Assembly: GCF_030123365.1 (NCBI RefSeq)
Contig: NZ_CP126107.1
Span: 2,403,501 to 2,467,500 of the forward strand
DNA from: Neobacillus sp. SuZ13
GTDB lineage: Bacteria > Bacillota > Bacilli > Bacillales > Cytobacillaceae
Length of the DNA: 64,000 nucleotides
Reading direction: 5' to 3'
The notes beneath the pieces were generated by a model, which saw nothing but the letters and a program-made list of their open reading frames with translations, did no database searches and had not been told where the DNA came from. Positions 39,930 to 47,675 of the stretch are shown here, piece after piece (position 1 is the first letter of the stretch; every line of letters begins with the position of its first letter). Made by a program: the position numbers and the translations under genes.

Positions 39930-39943
39930 TGTAAGCGCAATCA
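39930..39943 (+). promoter_or_regulatory. cre-like site (CcpA) after the acyl-CoA dehydrogenase gene
   Basis: TGTAAGCGCAATCA matches the cre consensus TGWAANCGNTNWCA at all but one position. It lies between the acyl-CoA dehydrogenase stop and the next gene, where a bound CcpA could act as a roadblock. Confidence 0.45.
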
Positions 39944-39973
39944 ACAAATTCATTAAACCGGAGGAGAATAGAA

Positions 39974-40738
39974 ATGGCAGGAAGATTTGCAGGAAAAGTA
40001 GCTTTTGTAACGGGTGGAAGCCGTGGAATCGGAAAAGGAATCGTTGAGCTTTTTGCCCAAGAAGGGGCGAAGGTTGCTTTAATTGATTTGAATGAAGAGG
40101 CGTTAAGTGAAACAACCAGTGAATTGAAAGAAAAAGGTGTAGACGTGTATTCGAAAGTTGCAAATGTCGTGGATGCGGAGCAGGTTGAAACCGCGATGCA
40201 AGAGGTTTATGAGGCATTCGGGTCCATTGATATTCTTGTTAATAATGCAGGAGTGATTCGCGATAATCTGCTTTTTAAAATGACAGATTCAGACTGGCAA
40301 ATGGTCATGGATGTACACTTAAAAGGATCATTCAATGCGGCCCGTGCTGCCCAAAAATATATGGTCGAAAATAAATACGGGCGTATTATCAATATTTCAT
40401 CGACTTCTGCACTTGGCAATCGCGGTCAGGCCAATTATGCTGCTGCGAAGGCGGGGTTGCAGGGCTTTACAAAAACACTTGCAATTGAGTTGGGGAGATA
40501 TGGGATTACCGCGAACTCGGTAGCCCCTGGATTTATTGAAACAGAGATGACTAAAGAAACTGCTGCGAGAATCGGGATTCCATTTGAACAGCTTATTCAA
40601 GCAAGTGTCACAGGTATTCCAGTCGGCAGAAGTGGGAAGCCAGAAGATATTGCCAATGCAGTTGCCTTCTTTGCTGATGAAAAATCATCGTTTGTTAATG
40701 GTCAAGTGATTTATGTTGCTGGCGGACCAAAATGCTAA
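39974..40738 (+). CDS. SDR-family 3-oxoacyl reductase / 3-hydroxyacyl-CoA dehydrogenase (FabG-like)
   Basis: A 254-residue classical short-chain dehydrogenase. Rossmann motif GGSRGIGKG, NNAGVIRD, catalytic Ser in IINISSTSALG, and Tyr-x3-Lys in ANYAAAKAG; ends GQVIYVAGGPKC. Ribosome binding site GGAGGAG. In this setting it most likely oxidises (R)-3-hydroxyacyl-CoA produced by the adjacent MaoC-type hydratases, which are R-specific in known families, rather than serving fatty-acid synthesis. Co-directional with and 48 bp after the acyl-CoA dehydrogenase. Confidence 0.9.
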   Translation: MAGRFAGKVAFVTGGSRGIGKGIVELFAQEGAKVALIDLNEEALSETTSELKEKGVDVYSKVANVVDAEQVETAMQEVYEAFGSIDILVNNAGVIRDNLLFKMTDSDWQMVMDVHLKGSFNAARAAQKYMVENKYGRIINISSTSALGNRGQANYAAAKAGLQGFTKTLAIELGRYGITANSVAPGFIETEMTKETAARIGIPFEQLIQASVTGIPVGRSGKPEDIANAVAFFADEKSSFVNGQVIYVAGGPKC

Positions 40739-40758
40739 ATAGATGAGGTGAAGGTGAA

Positions 40759-41208
40759 TTGTTTAAAGAACTGATAGGTAAACAATCGAACAAGGTTAAA
40801 AATGTAGTTGAGAGAGGAGCCATTAAGAAATTTGCAGAAGCAATTGGGGACCTTCATCCGATTTATTTTGATGAGGAAACGGGAAGAAAGTCTAGATATC
40901 AAACCAATATTGCTCCGCCAACCTTTCCAAGAACATTTGATTATGGTGACATTGAAGGATTAAACCTGCCAAATAAAGGTTTAATCCATGGTGAACAAAC
41001 GTTTCATTATGAACGTCCTTTAAGAGTAGGAGAGGCGATATTCTGCTATTCCAAAGTGAAGAATTATTTTGAGAAAAAAGGAAACTTCGGTGAGATGGGG
41101 TTTCTGATTCTTGAAAGCTTTGGTGAGGAAGCGGAGGGTGGTTTGATATTTAGTTCAACTTCTACGGTTGTCATATCAGAAGCTGTGAGGAAGGTGTTGG
41201 TTAAATGA
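40759..41208 (+). CDS. MaoC-fold hydratase subunit, HadA-like (FAS1-like dehydratase N-terminal type)
   Basis: A 149-residue single hotdog-fold protein of the MaoC_dehydrat_N type. AIGDLHPIYFDEETGRKSRY with APPTFPRTFDY and GLIHGEQTFHYERPLRVGEAI closely follows the HadA/ChsH-like non-catalytic partner of actinobacterial heterodimeric hydratases. The start is TTG after GAGGTGAAGGTG. It overlaps the next gene by 4 bp. The expected job is to bind the acyl chain while the HadB-like partner supplies the catalytic Asp/His. Confidence 0.87.
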   Translation: MFKELIGKQSNKVKNVVERGAIKKFAEAIGDLHPIYFDEETGRKSRYQTNIAPPTFPRTFDYGDIEGLNLPNKGLIHGEQTFHYERPLRVGEAIFCYSKVKNYFEKKGNFGEMGFLILESFGEEAEGGLIFSSTSTVVISEAVRKVLVK

Positions 41209-41606
41209 GTACACTCACACAGTTACAAGTCGGCGAGTCTGTAAAAGAAATTCAACTGGATCCTGTCTCAAGGATGGACCTTATTAAATATTCAGGTGCA
41301 TCTGGAGACTTTAACCCGATCCATACAATTGATGATGAGGCAAAAAATGCGGGATTACCAGGAATCATTGCTCATGGAATGTGGACGATGGGGAATCTTG
41401 CCAAGCTTTTTACTGCCTATTATGAAGAAGGCTTTATGAAAGATTACTCAATCCGCTTCAAAGGGATGGTATTTTTAAATGACGTAATCACCTTAAAGGC
41501 TACATTGAAAGAAAGGCAGGATAAAAACCTGCGCTTTACGGTCCAGGCTGTGAATCAACAGGGGAATGAAGTGTTAAAAGGGGAAGTTTTGTATCAACAA
41601 TATTAA
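41205..41606 (+). CDS. MaoC-fold enoyl-CoA hydratase subunit, HadB-like
   Basis: A 133-residue MaoC-like dehydratase with the catalytic (R)-specific hydratase motif: SGASGDFNPIHTIDDEAKNAG (Asp and His of the hydratase-2 motif) followed by GIIAHGMWTMG. It should hydrate trans-2-enoyl-CoA to (R)-3-hydroxyacyl-CoA with the preceding subunit. The four-base overlap implies translational coupling, usual for partners of one complex. A terminator-like hairpin lies at 41623-41660. Confidence 0.9.
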   Translation: MSTLTQLQVGESVKEIQLDPVSRMDLIKYSGASGDFNPIHTIDDEAKNAGLPGIIAHGMWTMGNLAKLFTAYYEEGFMKDYSIRFKGMVFLNDVITLKATLKERQDKNLRFTVQAVNQQGNEVLKGEVLYQQY

Positions 41607-41622
41607 GCATGTATGAATTCTG

Positions 41623-41662
41623 ACCCAGCACCAAGAGGACCTCTCTTTATGGTGCTGGGTTT
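41623..41662 (+). terminator. Terminator-like hairpin after the hydratase pair
   Basis: ACCCAGCACC (41623-41632) pairs with GGTGCTGGGT (41651-41660), with an inner GAGG/CCTC stem. The following TTATT is a weak T-run, so termination may be partial. A small open frame through this hairpin is not considered a gene. Confidence 0.65.
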
Positions 41663-41954
41663 ATTGCTATCTATATTATTTTGTCTTACAACTTCAACTG
41701 ACACAAATAAAGGAAAGTATGGGCCATGCACTATTGTTTGGATAAATGTTTCTAGTATATCAATGAAAAAATTGACGAATAAATGGATGTTGAATATTGC
41801 GAAAATTTTGATATCATAATGATTATCTACATACCAACTGGTTAGTATTTAGTCGCTGATTGAAAATTCGAGGGTTTCGTTTTAGGCAGTTCACCAGTTT
41901 TGGCTGAAAAAGGGTTCATTAAAAAAGACGCTATTATATTAGGAGGAACCACCA
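41663..41954 (+). other. Leader region before the second SDR gene
   Basis: About 290 bp of AT-rich sequence without a supported gene. It holds the second copy of the palindromic operator (41831-41848) and, close to the SDR, a TTAGGAGGAA ribosome binding site. No clear promoter hexamers could be fixed. Confidence 0.5.
41831..41848 (+). promoter_or_regulatory. Palindromic operator, TetR-type, copy 2
   Basis: ATACCAACTGGTTAGTAT shares 15 of 18 bases with the core of copy 1 (38654-38671) and has the same symmetry. Two copies before two genes of one pathway argue for a shared regulator. Confidence 0.68.
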
Positions 41955-42728
41955 ATGAATGTAAAAGAGTTGTTTGATTTAACAGGAAAAGTAGCTATTG
42001 TTACTGGCGGAGGCAGAGGACTAGGACAGCAGATCGCTGAGGGCTTCGCGGAAGCGGGTGCTAATGTTGTGGTTTGTTCAAGAAGATTGGAAGCCTGTGT
42101 AGAAATTAGTGAAGGGCTAAAAAGAATGGGTGTAGAGAGTATTGCATTAAAATGTGATGTCACAAATCCAGAGGATATTAAAAATGTCGTCGAGCAAACA
42201 GTGGAACGTTTTGGGCGAATCGATATTCTTGTTAATAATAGTGGTGCATCCTGGGGTGCACCGGTCGAAGAAATGCCGCTCGAAGCGTGGAAAAAGGTGA
42301 TGGATGTCAATGTAACAGGAACTTTCTTAATGTCTCAGGCGGTTGGTAAGGTCATGCTTCAACAAAAATCTGGAAAAATAATCAATATTGCTTCAGTAGC
42401 TGGTTTAAAAGGCAGTAATCCCAAGTATATGAATGCCATCGGCTATAACTCTAGCAAAGGGGCAGTGATTACTTTTACGAAGGATTTGGCAGTCAAATGG
42501 GGGCCAAGTGGTATTTATGTAAATGCGATCGCCCCAGGATTTTTTCCAACGAAAATGTCTAAAGGGTTGCTGGATCATGGGGGAGAGGCCATTCTTGAAG
42601 GTACACCCCTAAGGAAGTTTGGTTCTGAAAATGACCTAAAAGGCGTTGCCTTATTCCTAGCCGCTCCAGCGTCTGATTTTGTAACAGGTGATGTCGTAGT
42701 GGTCGATGGTGGTGCCCATGCGATGTAG
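41955..42728 (+). CDS. SDR-family oxidoreductase
   Basis: A 257-residue short-chain dehydrogenase: GGGRGLGQQIAEGF (cofactor loop), NNSGASWGAPVEEM, IINIASVAGLKGS with catalytic Ser, YNSSKGAV with Tyr-x3-Lys, and GDVVVVDGGAHAM at the end. The phrasing is like gluconate 5-dehydrogenase and 2-deoxygluconate dehydrogenase-like SDRs, but a hydroxyacyl or alcohol substrate is as likely here. Located after operator copy 2 and before the IS element. Whether it still shares a transcript with the thiolase after IS insertion is doubtful. Confidence 0.85.
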   Translation: MNVKELFDLTGKVAIVTGGGRGLGQQIAEGFAEAGANVVVCSRRLEACVEISEGLKRMGVESIALKCDVTNPEDIKNVVEQTVERFGRIDILVNNSGASWGAPVEEMPLEAWKKVMDVNVTGTFLMSQAVGKVMLQQKSGKIINIASVAGLKGSNPKYMNAIGYNSSKGAVITFTKDLAVKWGPSGIYVNAIAPGFFPTKMSKGLLDHGGEAILEGTPLRKFGSENDLKGVALFLAAPASDFVTGDVVVVDGGAHAM

Positions 42729-42734
42729 GGGATA

Positions 42735-42906
42735 CGCTCATTTATGTAGAGGATTCTCTCATTGAGGTTGACTATTCGCTCATTGAAATGAGGGAATTCC
42801 ACAGTTAAACTGGTATTTTCTCGTAGTCATAGTAATTCGCTGATAGAACCGGAGAATACGCCGATTGAACACAGAAATTCGCTGATAGAATAGAAGAATT
42901 CTCTAC
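42735..42906. repeat. Interspersed short-repeat array, left of the IS element
   Basis: Imperfect short words recur here: variants of TTCGCTGATAGAA, TACGCCGATTGAAC and TCGCTCATTGAAATGAGG, spaced by 8-20 bp. Similar words continue beyond the IS element at 44441-44490, so the array is interrupted by the insertion. No coding frame with a ribosome binding site. Confidence 0.7.
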
Positions 42907-42992
42907 GACCCCCTAATTCCTTTGGACACGAACAGGGTTGAAATTATACACTTGTGACAAGAATAATGTCCAAGGTTAGGGGGTCTTATTAA

Positions 42993-43307
42993 ATGGCAAA
43001 AAGAAGGATTGATGCTCTAGAAGACGTCAAAAAGAGTTATGTCCGAATGGCTATTGAAAGTGGAAATAATACTACTGTAGCCCGAAATGCAGGAATCGAC
43101 CGAAATACGCTGGCTAAGTGGATTAAGGAGTATGGGGATGAAGTTAGGGAACAGATGGATGATCCAACTACTGCAATTCTTTCTGCTGAACCTACAAAAG
43201 AGGAATTGAAAGCCAAGTATGAACAGGCCATGAAGTTGCTTGGCGAAAAGGAACTGGAAGTAGCCATGCTTCGAAACCTTTTAAAAAAAAATCATTACCG
43301 GCCCTAA
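42993..43307 (+). CDS. IS3-family transposase OrfA
   Basis: A 104-residue helix-turn-helix protein (transposase_8 type) with AIESGNNTTVARNAGIDRNTLAKWI as DNA-binding part and a leucine-zipper-like EELKAKYEQAMKLLGEKELE and EVAMLRNLLKKN end. Ribosome binding site TTAGGGGGTC is inside the left part of the element. The run of nine A near its end allows -1 slippage to join OrfB: the -1 frame reads KKKSLPALTVLEEV and continues into OrfB with no stop. Confidence 0.92.
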   Translation: MAKRRIDALEDVKKSYVRMAIESGNNTTVARNAGIDRNTLAKWIKEYGDEVREQMDDPTTAILSAEPTKEELKAKYEQAMKLLGEKELEVAMLRNLLKKNHYRP

Positions 43308-43360
43308 CGGTCCTAGAAGAGGTTCGGATTTGGGCAGAGGAGGGATTTTACATTAATAGG

Positions 43361-44254
43361 TTGACTGATGCAGTAGGAATAAACCGGTCTTTGTATTATT
43401 ACCACGCTGGAGAAGAAGTGATAGAAAGCAAGGGAAAACGTGGGCGCCCTTATCCAGGCTATTCGAAAACAGAATCAGGCAAGTTGGTCCCAGACTCCCA
43501 AATTGAAGAGTATTTGATGGAAGCCATTGAAGGTGAAGCCGTGGTATATGGGGTAAAGAACCTGACGCAATTACTTAAGGATGAACATCATTTGGTCATC
43601 AATCACAAAAAAGTCCATCGTTTGTGTGCTAATCTGGGAATCCTCTTGCCACAAAGGTCAGGGAAGCCTAAATACCCTAGAAAACTTGTAAGAAATCGGC
43701 TAATTACAGCACCAAACCAACTTTGGCAGCTTGATATTAAATATGGGTCGATCGAAGGTAGCCGCAGGTTCTTCTATCTAGCAAGTGCCATTGATGTATT
43801 CGACAGAAGCATAGTAGGCTATTATAGGGGATCGAAGTGCCAAGCCCAGGATATTACAGGGATGCTTAAAGAGGCAATTATCAGAAGGGGTCTGGAAGTA
43901 CCCGAGGAAAATAGTGGGCACTGCATTATCATACGAACCGATAATGGACCACAATTTGTAAGCAACCATTTCGGTGAATTCTGTGAAACAAATAAGGTTT
44001 ATCATGAAAGAATTCCTCCGAGATCACCAAATTACAATGCCTTTATTGAATCTTTCCACAGTATAATCGAGCGGGACATATTCGGTCGTTACTCATTCGA
44101 GTTTTTTGAAGAGGCATACTACCGGATTGACGAGTATATGGAATTCTATAATCAAAGGAGATACCATGGTAGCTTAAGACGTATGTCCCCTCTCAAATTT
44201 TATGAGAAATACAAAGATAGCGAGTTCCCCGCCGAAATGGCGATTAGCCTGTAA
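43361..44254 (+). CDS. IS3-family transposase OrfB (DDE integrase catalytic part)
   Basis: 297 residues if counted from the TTG at 43361, but probably made as an OrfAB fusion by -1 frameshifting. The catalytic triad is visible: Asp in QLDIKYGSIEGS, Asp in IIRTDNGPQFVS and Glu in NAFIESFHSIIERD, with the C-terminal FYNQRRYHGSLRRMSPLKFYE typical of rve-domain IS3 transposases. The N-terminus holds HTH_21-like INRSLYYYHAGEE. Nothing is broken, so the element could still be active. Confidence 0.93.
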   Translation: MTDAVGINRSLYYYHAGEEVIESKGKRGRPYPGYSKTESGKLVPDSQIEEYLMEAIEGEAVVYGVKNLTQLLKDEHHLVINHKKVHRLCANLGILLPQRSGKPKYPRKLVRNRLITAPNQLWQLDIKYGSIEGSRRFFYLASAIDVFDRSIVGYYRGSKCQAQDITGMLKEAIIRRGLEVPEENSGHCIIIRTDNGPQFVSNHFGEFCETNKVYHERIPPRSPNYNAFIESFHSIIERDIFGRYSFEFFEEAYYRIDEYMEFYNQRRYHGSLRRMSPLKFYEKYKDSEFPAEMAISL

Positions 44255-44440
44255 AGCAGGCATAGGTACTCCTTCTTCACTTGCAGACCAAGCAGATGAA
44301 GGAGCGAAAGGGTCAAGCGGTTTGGGCTTGACGCTGTAGTGTAATCATCTATAATGGCGAAAAGTGAAGAAGGATTACCCAAAAATCAAAAACTAAGATA
44401 GAGCGAGAAAACAATAGCTAGTGTTAGGAATTAGGGGGTC

Positions 44441-44600
44441 AAACCGAATTCGCCGATAGAACTAAGAAATTCGCCGATAGCATCCCCGTTTATACTGATA
44501 GTGGACCATATAAGGTCCCTGTAAATATAAAAAGACAATAATTTTCCTGAAAATGCTCAACTTTTAATAATAATAGTCAAATTCAAGAGGTGAAAATGCT
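44441..44600. other. Repeat remnant and thiolase leader
   Basis: 44441-44490 holds two more units of the short-repeat array (AATTCGCCGATAGAAC, AATTCGCCGATAGCA). GGACCATATAAGGTCC at 44503-44518 is an inverted repeat with 5-bp arms, possibly an operator of the thiolase. AAGAGGTGAAAA near 44586 is the thiolase ribosome binding site. No gene. Confidence 0.5.
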
Positions 44601-45770
44601 ATGAAAAGAGATGCGGTCATTGTTTCAGCCGTCAGAACGGCGATTGGCAGACAGGGTATTGCTCTTGCTGGGATTCCTGCCCATGTTTTGGGCGCAGAAG
44701 TCATTAAAGAAGCAGTTAAACGAGCAAATATTAACCCAGAAACCATTGATGATGTCATTTTTGGAAATGTCCTCTCTGGAGGTGGAAATATTGCTAGATT
44801 GACAGCATTACAGACAGGATTATCATTGGATTTACCTGGATTAACGGTTGACCGGCAGTGCGGTTCCGGAATCAATGCTATCAATCTCGCTGCTCAAGCA
44901 ATTCGTGCTGGTGATGGCGAAATCTATATTGCCGGAGGGACAGAAAGCATGAGCCGTGCTCCATATTTGATGGATCGGCCTGAAAAACCATTTAGTCCAA
45001 TACCGCCAAGTTTTAGAAAGTCACAGCTATCACCGAAAGAAATTGGGGATCCGCCCATGGGAATTACCGCTGAAAACTTAGTTGAAAAATATCAAATTAC
45101 AAGAGAAGAACAAGATCAATTAGCCCTTCAAAGTCAACAGCGCATGGCGATCGCGATGAAGGAGGGTCGATTCGATGAGCAAATTGTCCCCATCAAGATT
45201 CCCGTCAAAAAGGGAGAACAGCTTATTTTTAAAACGGATGAGCATCCACGGCCACAAACAACCTATGACGCTTTGGCAAAACTGCAGCCAGCTTTTCTTA
45301 AAGGCGGAACCGTTACTGCTGGCAATAGCTCGGGCTTAAATGATGCCGCATCAGCCCTTGTGATTATGTCGAGAGAGAAGGCTGAGGAATTAGGCCTAAC
45401 CCCGCTAGCAGTGATTCGTGCATATGCAGTTGCTGGTGTAGACCCGAACATTATGGGAATCGGACCTGTCCCTGCTGTAAAAAGGGTACTCGAAAAGTCT
45501 GGATATTCGTTAAATGATATGGACGTTATTGAAATAAATGAAGCATTTGCAGCGCAGGTATTAGCATGTAATCGCGAACTGGAGATGGACCTTGAAAAAG
45601 TAAATGTAAACGGTGGAGCTATCGCCCATGGACATCCACTCGGGGCAACAGGTGCGATCCTAGTCACAAAAGCAGTCTATGAATTAAAACGATCAGCTGG
45701 GAAATATGCGCTGATTACTGCCTGTATCGGTGGCGGGCAAGGAATTGCTACAATCATCGAGCGTGAATAA
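44601..45770 (+). CDS. Thiolase (acetyl-CoA C-acyltransferase)
   Basis: Cleaves 3-oxoacyl-CoA to acetyl-CoA and a shortened acyl-CoA, closing the beta-oxidation cycle; the reverse condensation is possible but unlikely here. 389 residues with Cys87 nucleophile in [37 protein letters not shown], His in [15 protein letters not shown] and the second Cys in TACIGGGQG. Paralogous to AtoB/FadA. Ribosome binding site AAGAGGTG. It is the first gene after the IS element and precedes a cre-like site and an acyl-CoA ligase. Confidence 0.94.
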   Translation: MKRDAVIVSAVRTAIGRQGIALAGIPAHVLGAEVIKEAVKRANINPETIDDVIFGNVLSGGGNIARLTALQTGLSLDLPGLTVDRQCGSGINAINLAAQAIRAGDGEIYIAGGTESMSRAPYLMDRPEKPFSPIPPSFRKSQLSPKEIGDPPMGITAENLVEKYQITREEQDQLALQSQQRMAIAMKEGRFDEQIVPIKIPVKKGEQLIFKTDEHPRPQTTYDALAKLQPAFLKGGTVTAGNSSGLNDAASALVIMSREKAEELGLTPLAVIRAYAVAGVDPNIMGIGPVPAVKRVLEKSGYSLNDMDVIEINEAFAAQVLACNRELEMDLEKVNVNGGAIAHGHPLGATGAILVTKAVYELKRSAGKYALITACIGGGQGIATIIERE

Positions 45771-45855
45771 TTTGTGGTTTCAGGTACCTAAGGGGAGCGG
45801 GAGGGAGACTTTGTCTCCTTCCCGGTTAAAAATGTAAAAAGGTTTTTTTATAAAA

Positions 45856-45869
45856 TGACAGCGTTTACA
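45856..45869 (+). promoter_or_regulatory. cre-like site (CcpA) before the acyl-CoA ligase gene
   Basis: TGACAGCGTTTACA agrees with cre TGWAANCGNTNWCA at 13 of 14 positions and lies 40 bp before the TTG start. It would bring the ligase and downstream transporter genes under carbon catabolite repression. Two cre-like sites in one island make chance less likely. Confidence 0.55.
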
Positions 45870-45908
45870 ATAAACTCTACCAATCTATTAAACAAGGAGT
45901 GAAGTCCA

Positions 45909-47585
45909 TTGCTAACTCTTCATTTTGAATATTGGCCAAAAATCTCCACATCTTTAAAAGTCCCGTCTACTTCGCTGTATGACAACCTCAGAGTCAGTGC
46001 AAGCCGTTACCCAGATCAGGATGCTATTTACTTCTACGGCAACAAATTATCCTATGATCAACTCGATTCCGAAGTAAACGCCTTAGCCGGATATCTCCAA
46101 CACAAACTAGGTGTCCAAACTGGCGAAAAGGTCTTACTATTTATGCAGAATTCCCCGCAGTTTGTGATTGGCTACTATGCTATTTTACGAGCTAATGCCG
46201 TGGTTGTTCCAATTAATCCCATGTTAGTTGCTGATGAATTAGAATTTTATGTTCGTGACTGTGAAATAAAGACTGCTCTCGCCGGGCAGGAACTATATGA
46301 CCGGATTCAACCATTGTTACAGAAAACTTCGTTAGAGAATTTAGTCATCGCTGCCTATTCGGATTACGCAGGCGGAGGATTTGAAGGAATTCTGCCAAAC
46401 GAGGTAGCAGCTCCGAGAGTTCCTTTTTCAGGGTCAGGGCACTATCTTTGGAACGAGGCGATTCAGGCAAATCTTTCACCAACGGAACATACGGTCAAGG
46501 GCGATGATCTGGCATGCGTTCCGTATACCTCAGGAACAACGGGGCTGCCAAAGGGCTGTATGCATACCAACCGAACGGTCAATGCAAACACAGTTGGTGC
46601 TTATCACTGGTCATTAACAACGCCAAATGCTGTTCACTTAATGTCCTTGCCGCTTTTTCACGTAACCGGAATGGTCCACAGTATGCATATGCCAATCTAC
46701 AGCGGGAGCACTATGGTCATCTTGACAAGATGGAATAGAGACCTCGCAGTAGAAATGATAAAAACACTAAATTGTACCCACTGGGTGACGATTGCCACCA
46801 TGATTGTTGATTTCCTAGCAAATCCAAAACTGAAAGCAGAGGATATTGCCTCGTTAACATCGATTTCTGGAGGCGGTGCCGCCTTACCTGAAGCGGTTGG
46901 CGAGAAATTATTTCAGCTATCTGGGTTGCGTTTTGTCGAAGGATATGGTCTATCCGAAACGATTGCGCAAACCCACTTCAATCCAGCTGAACGCCCGAAA
47001 ATGCAGTGCCTTGGTATTCCATCATTTGATGTCGATGCTAGAATCATCGAACCTGCAACTGGAAAAGAACTAGGTGTCGGGGAAGTTGGCGAAATTATCG
47101 TCAACGGACCGCAGGTGATGGTCGGCTACTATAACCGCGATGACGAAAATAGAAGCTCCTTTATTGACATCGATGGAAAAAAATTCTTCCGGACCGGTGA
47201 CATCGGTCGCTTTGACGAGGAAGGCTATTTCTTCATCGTCGATCGTGTCAAACGAATGATCAATGCTTCTGGCTACAAGGTTTGGCCAACCGAGATTGAA
47301 TCTTACCTTTATAAGCATCCAGCCATTCAACAGGCCTGTGTGGTCGGTGTGCCGGATCCAAGAAGGGGAGAAACTGTTAAAGCCTTTGTGATTTTAAACC
47401 AAGATTTTGAAGGGAAAGTCAGTGCAGAGGAAATTATCGAATGGTCAAAACAGCATATGGCTGCCTATAAATACCCGAGATTGATTGAATTTAGGAAACA
47501 ATTCCCAATGACTTCAAGCGGCAAGATATTATGGCGCACGCTACAAGAAGAGGAAAAAGTGAAAGTATCAAATAAGGTTCAGTAA
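45909..47585 (+). CDS. Acyl-CoA ligase (AMP-forming), first copy
   Basis: Activates a carboxylic acid to its acyl-CoA via an acyl-adenylate. 558 residues. ANL-superfamily motifs: YTSGTTGLPKGCMH (P-loop), HVTGMVHSMHMP, VEGYGLSETIAQTHFN, FFRTGDIGRFDEEGYFFIVDRVKRMIN and SGKILWRTL with the catalytic Lys. TTG start after AAGGAGTGAAG. It resembles long- and medium-chain acyl-CoA ligases. A second ligase lies at 53542, so the island can activate two acid types or act at two places. Confidence 0.92.
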   Translation: MLTLHFEYWPKISTSLKVPSTSLYDNLRVSASRYPDQDAIYFYGNKLSYDQLDSEVNALAGYLQHKLGVQTGEKVLLFMQNSPQFVIGYYAILRANAVVVPINPMLVADELEFYVRDCEIKTALAGQELYDRIQPLLQKTSLENLVIAAYSDYAGGGFEGILPNEVAAPRVPFSGSGHYLWNEAIQANLSPTEHTVKGDDLACVPYTSGTTGLPKGCMHTNRTVNANTVGAYHWSLTTPNAVHLMSLPLFHVTGMVHSMHMPIYSGSTMVILTRWNRDLAVEMIKTLNCTHWVTIATMIVDFLANPKLKAEDIASLTSISGGGAALPEAVGEKLFQLSGLRFVEGYGLSETIAQTHFNPAERPKMQCLGIPSFDVDARIIEPATGKELGVGEVGEIIVNGPQVMVGYYNRDDENRSSFIDIDGKKFFRTGDIGRFDEEGYFFIVDRVKRMINASGYKVWPTEIESYLYKHPAIQQACVVGVPDPRRGETVKAFVILNQDFEGKVSAEEIIEWSKQHMAAYKYPRLIEFRKQFPMTSSGKILWRTLQEEEKVKVSNKVQ

Positions 47586-47675
47586 ACTTGTTTCACCAAG
47601 GGGAACTTGCACATTGGAACGCTCCCTGTTGAAACTGTTTAAAAAATACTTTGACAAAAGTTAAAGGGGGAGACT

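Larger units (their letters stand above)
42907..44440 (+). mobile_element. IS3-family insertion sequence
   Basis: Bounded by perfect 15-bp terminal inverted repeats GACCCCCTAATTCCT (42907-42921) and AGGAATTAGGGGGTC (44426-44440); length 1534 bp. It carries orfA (42993-43307) and orfB (43361-44254) in the -1 frame, the arrangement of IS3 elements that make a fusion transposase by -1 frameshifting at a run of nine A (43283-43291). No clear target duplication is visible: flanks CTCTAC and AAACCG differ. Confidence 0.92.

Noticed and set aside
41613..41819. A 68-codon frame after the HadB-like gene
   Set aside because: It runs through a terminator hairpin, lacks a ribosome binding site and has no recognisable composition.
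42907..44440. The whole catabolic island as a mobile element
   Set aside because: Only one IS is seen, with no matching IS at the other end, no integrase and no tRNA target; base composition looks like that of the neighbours.
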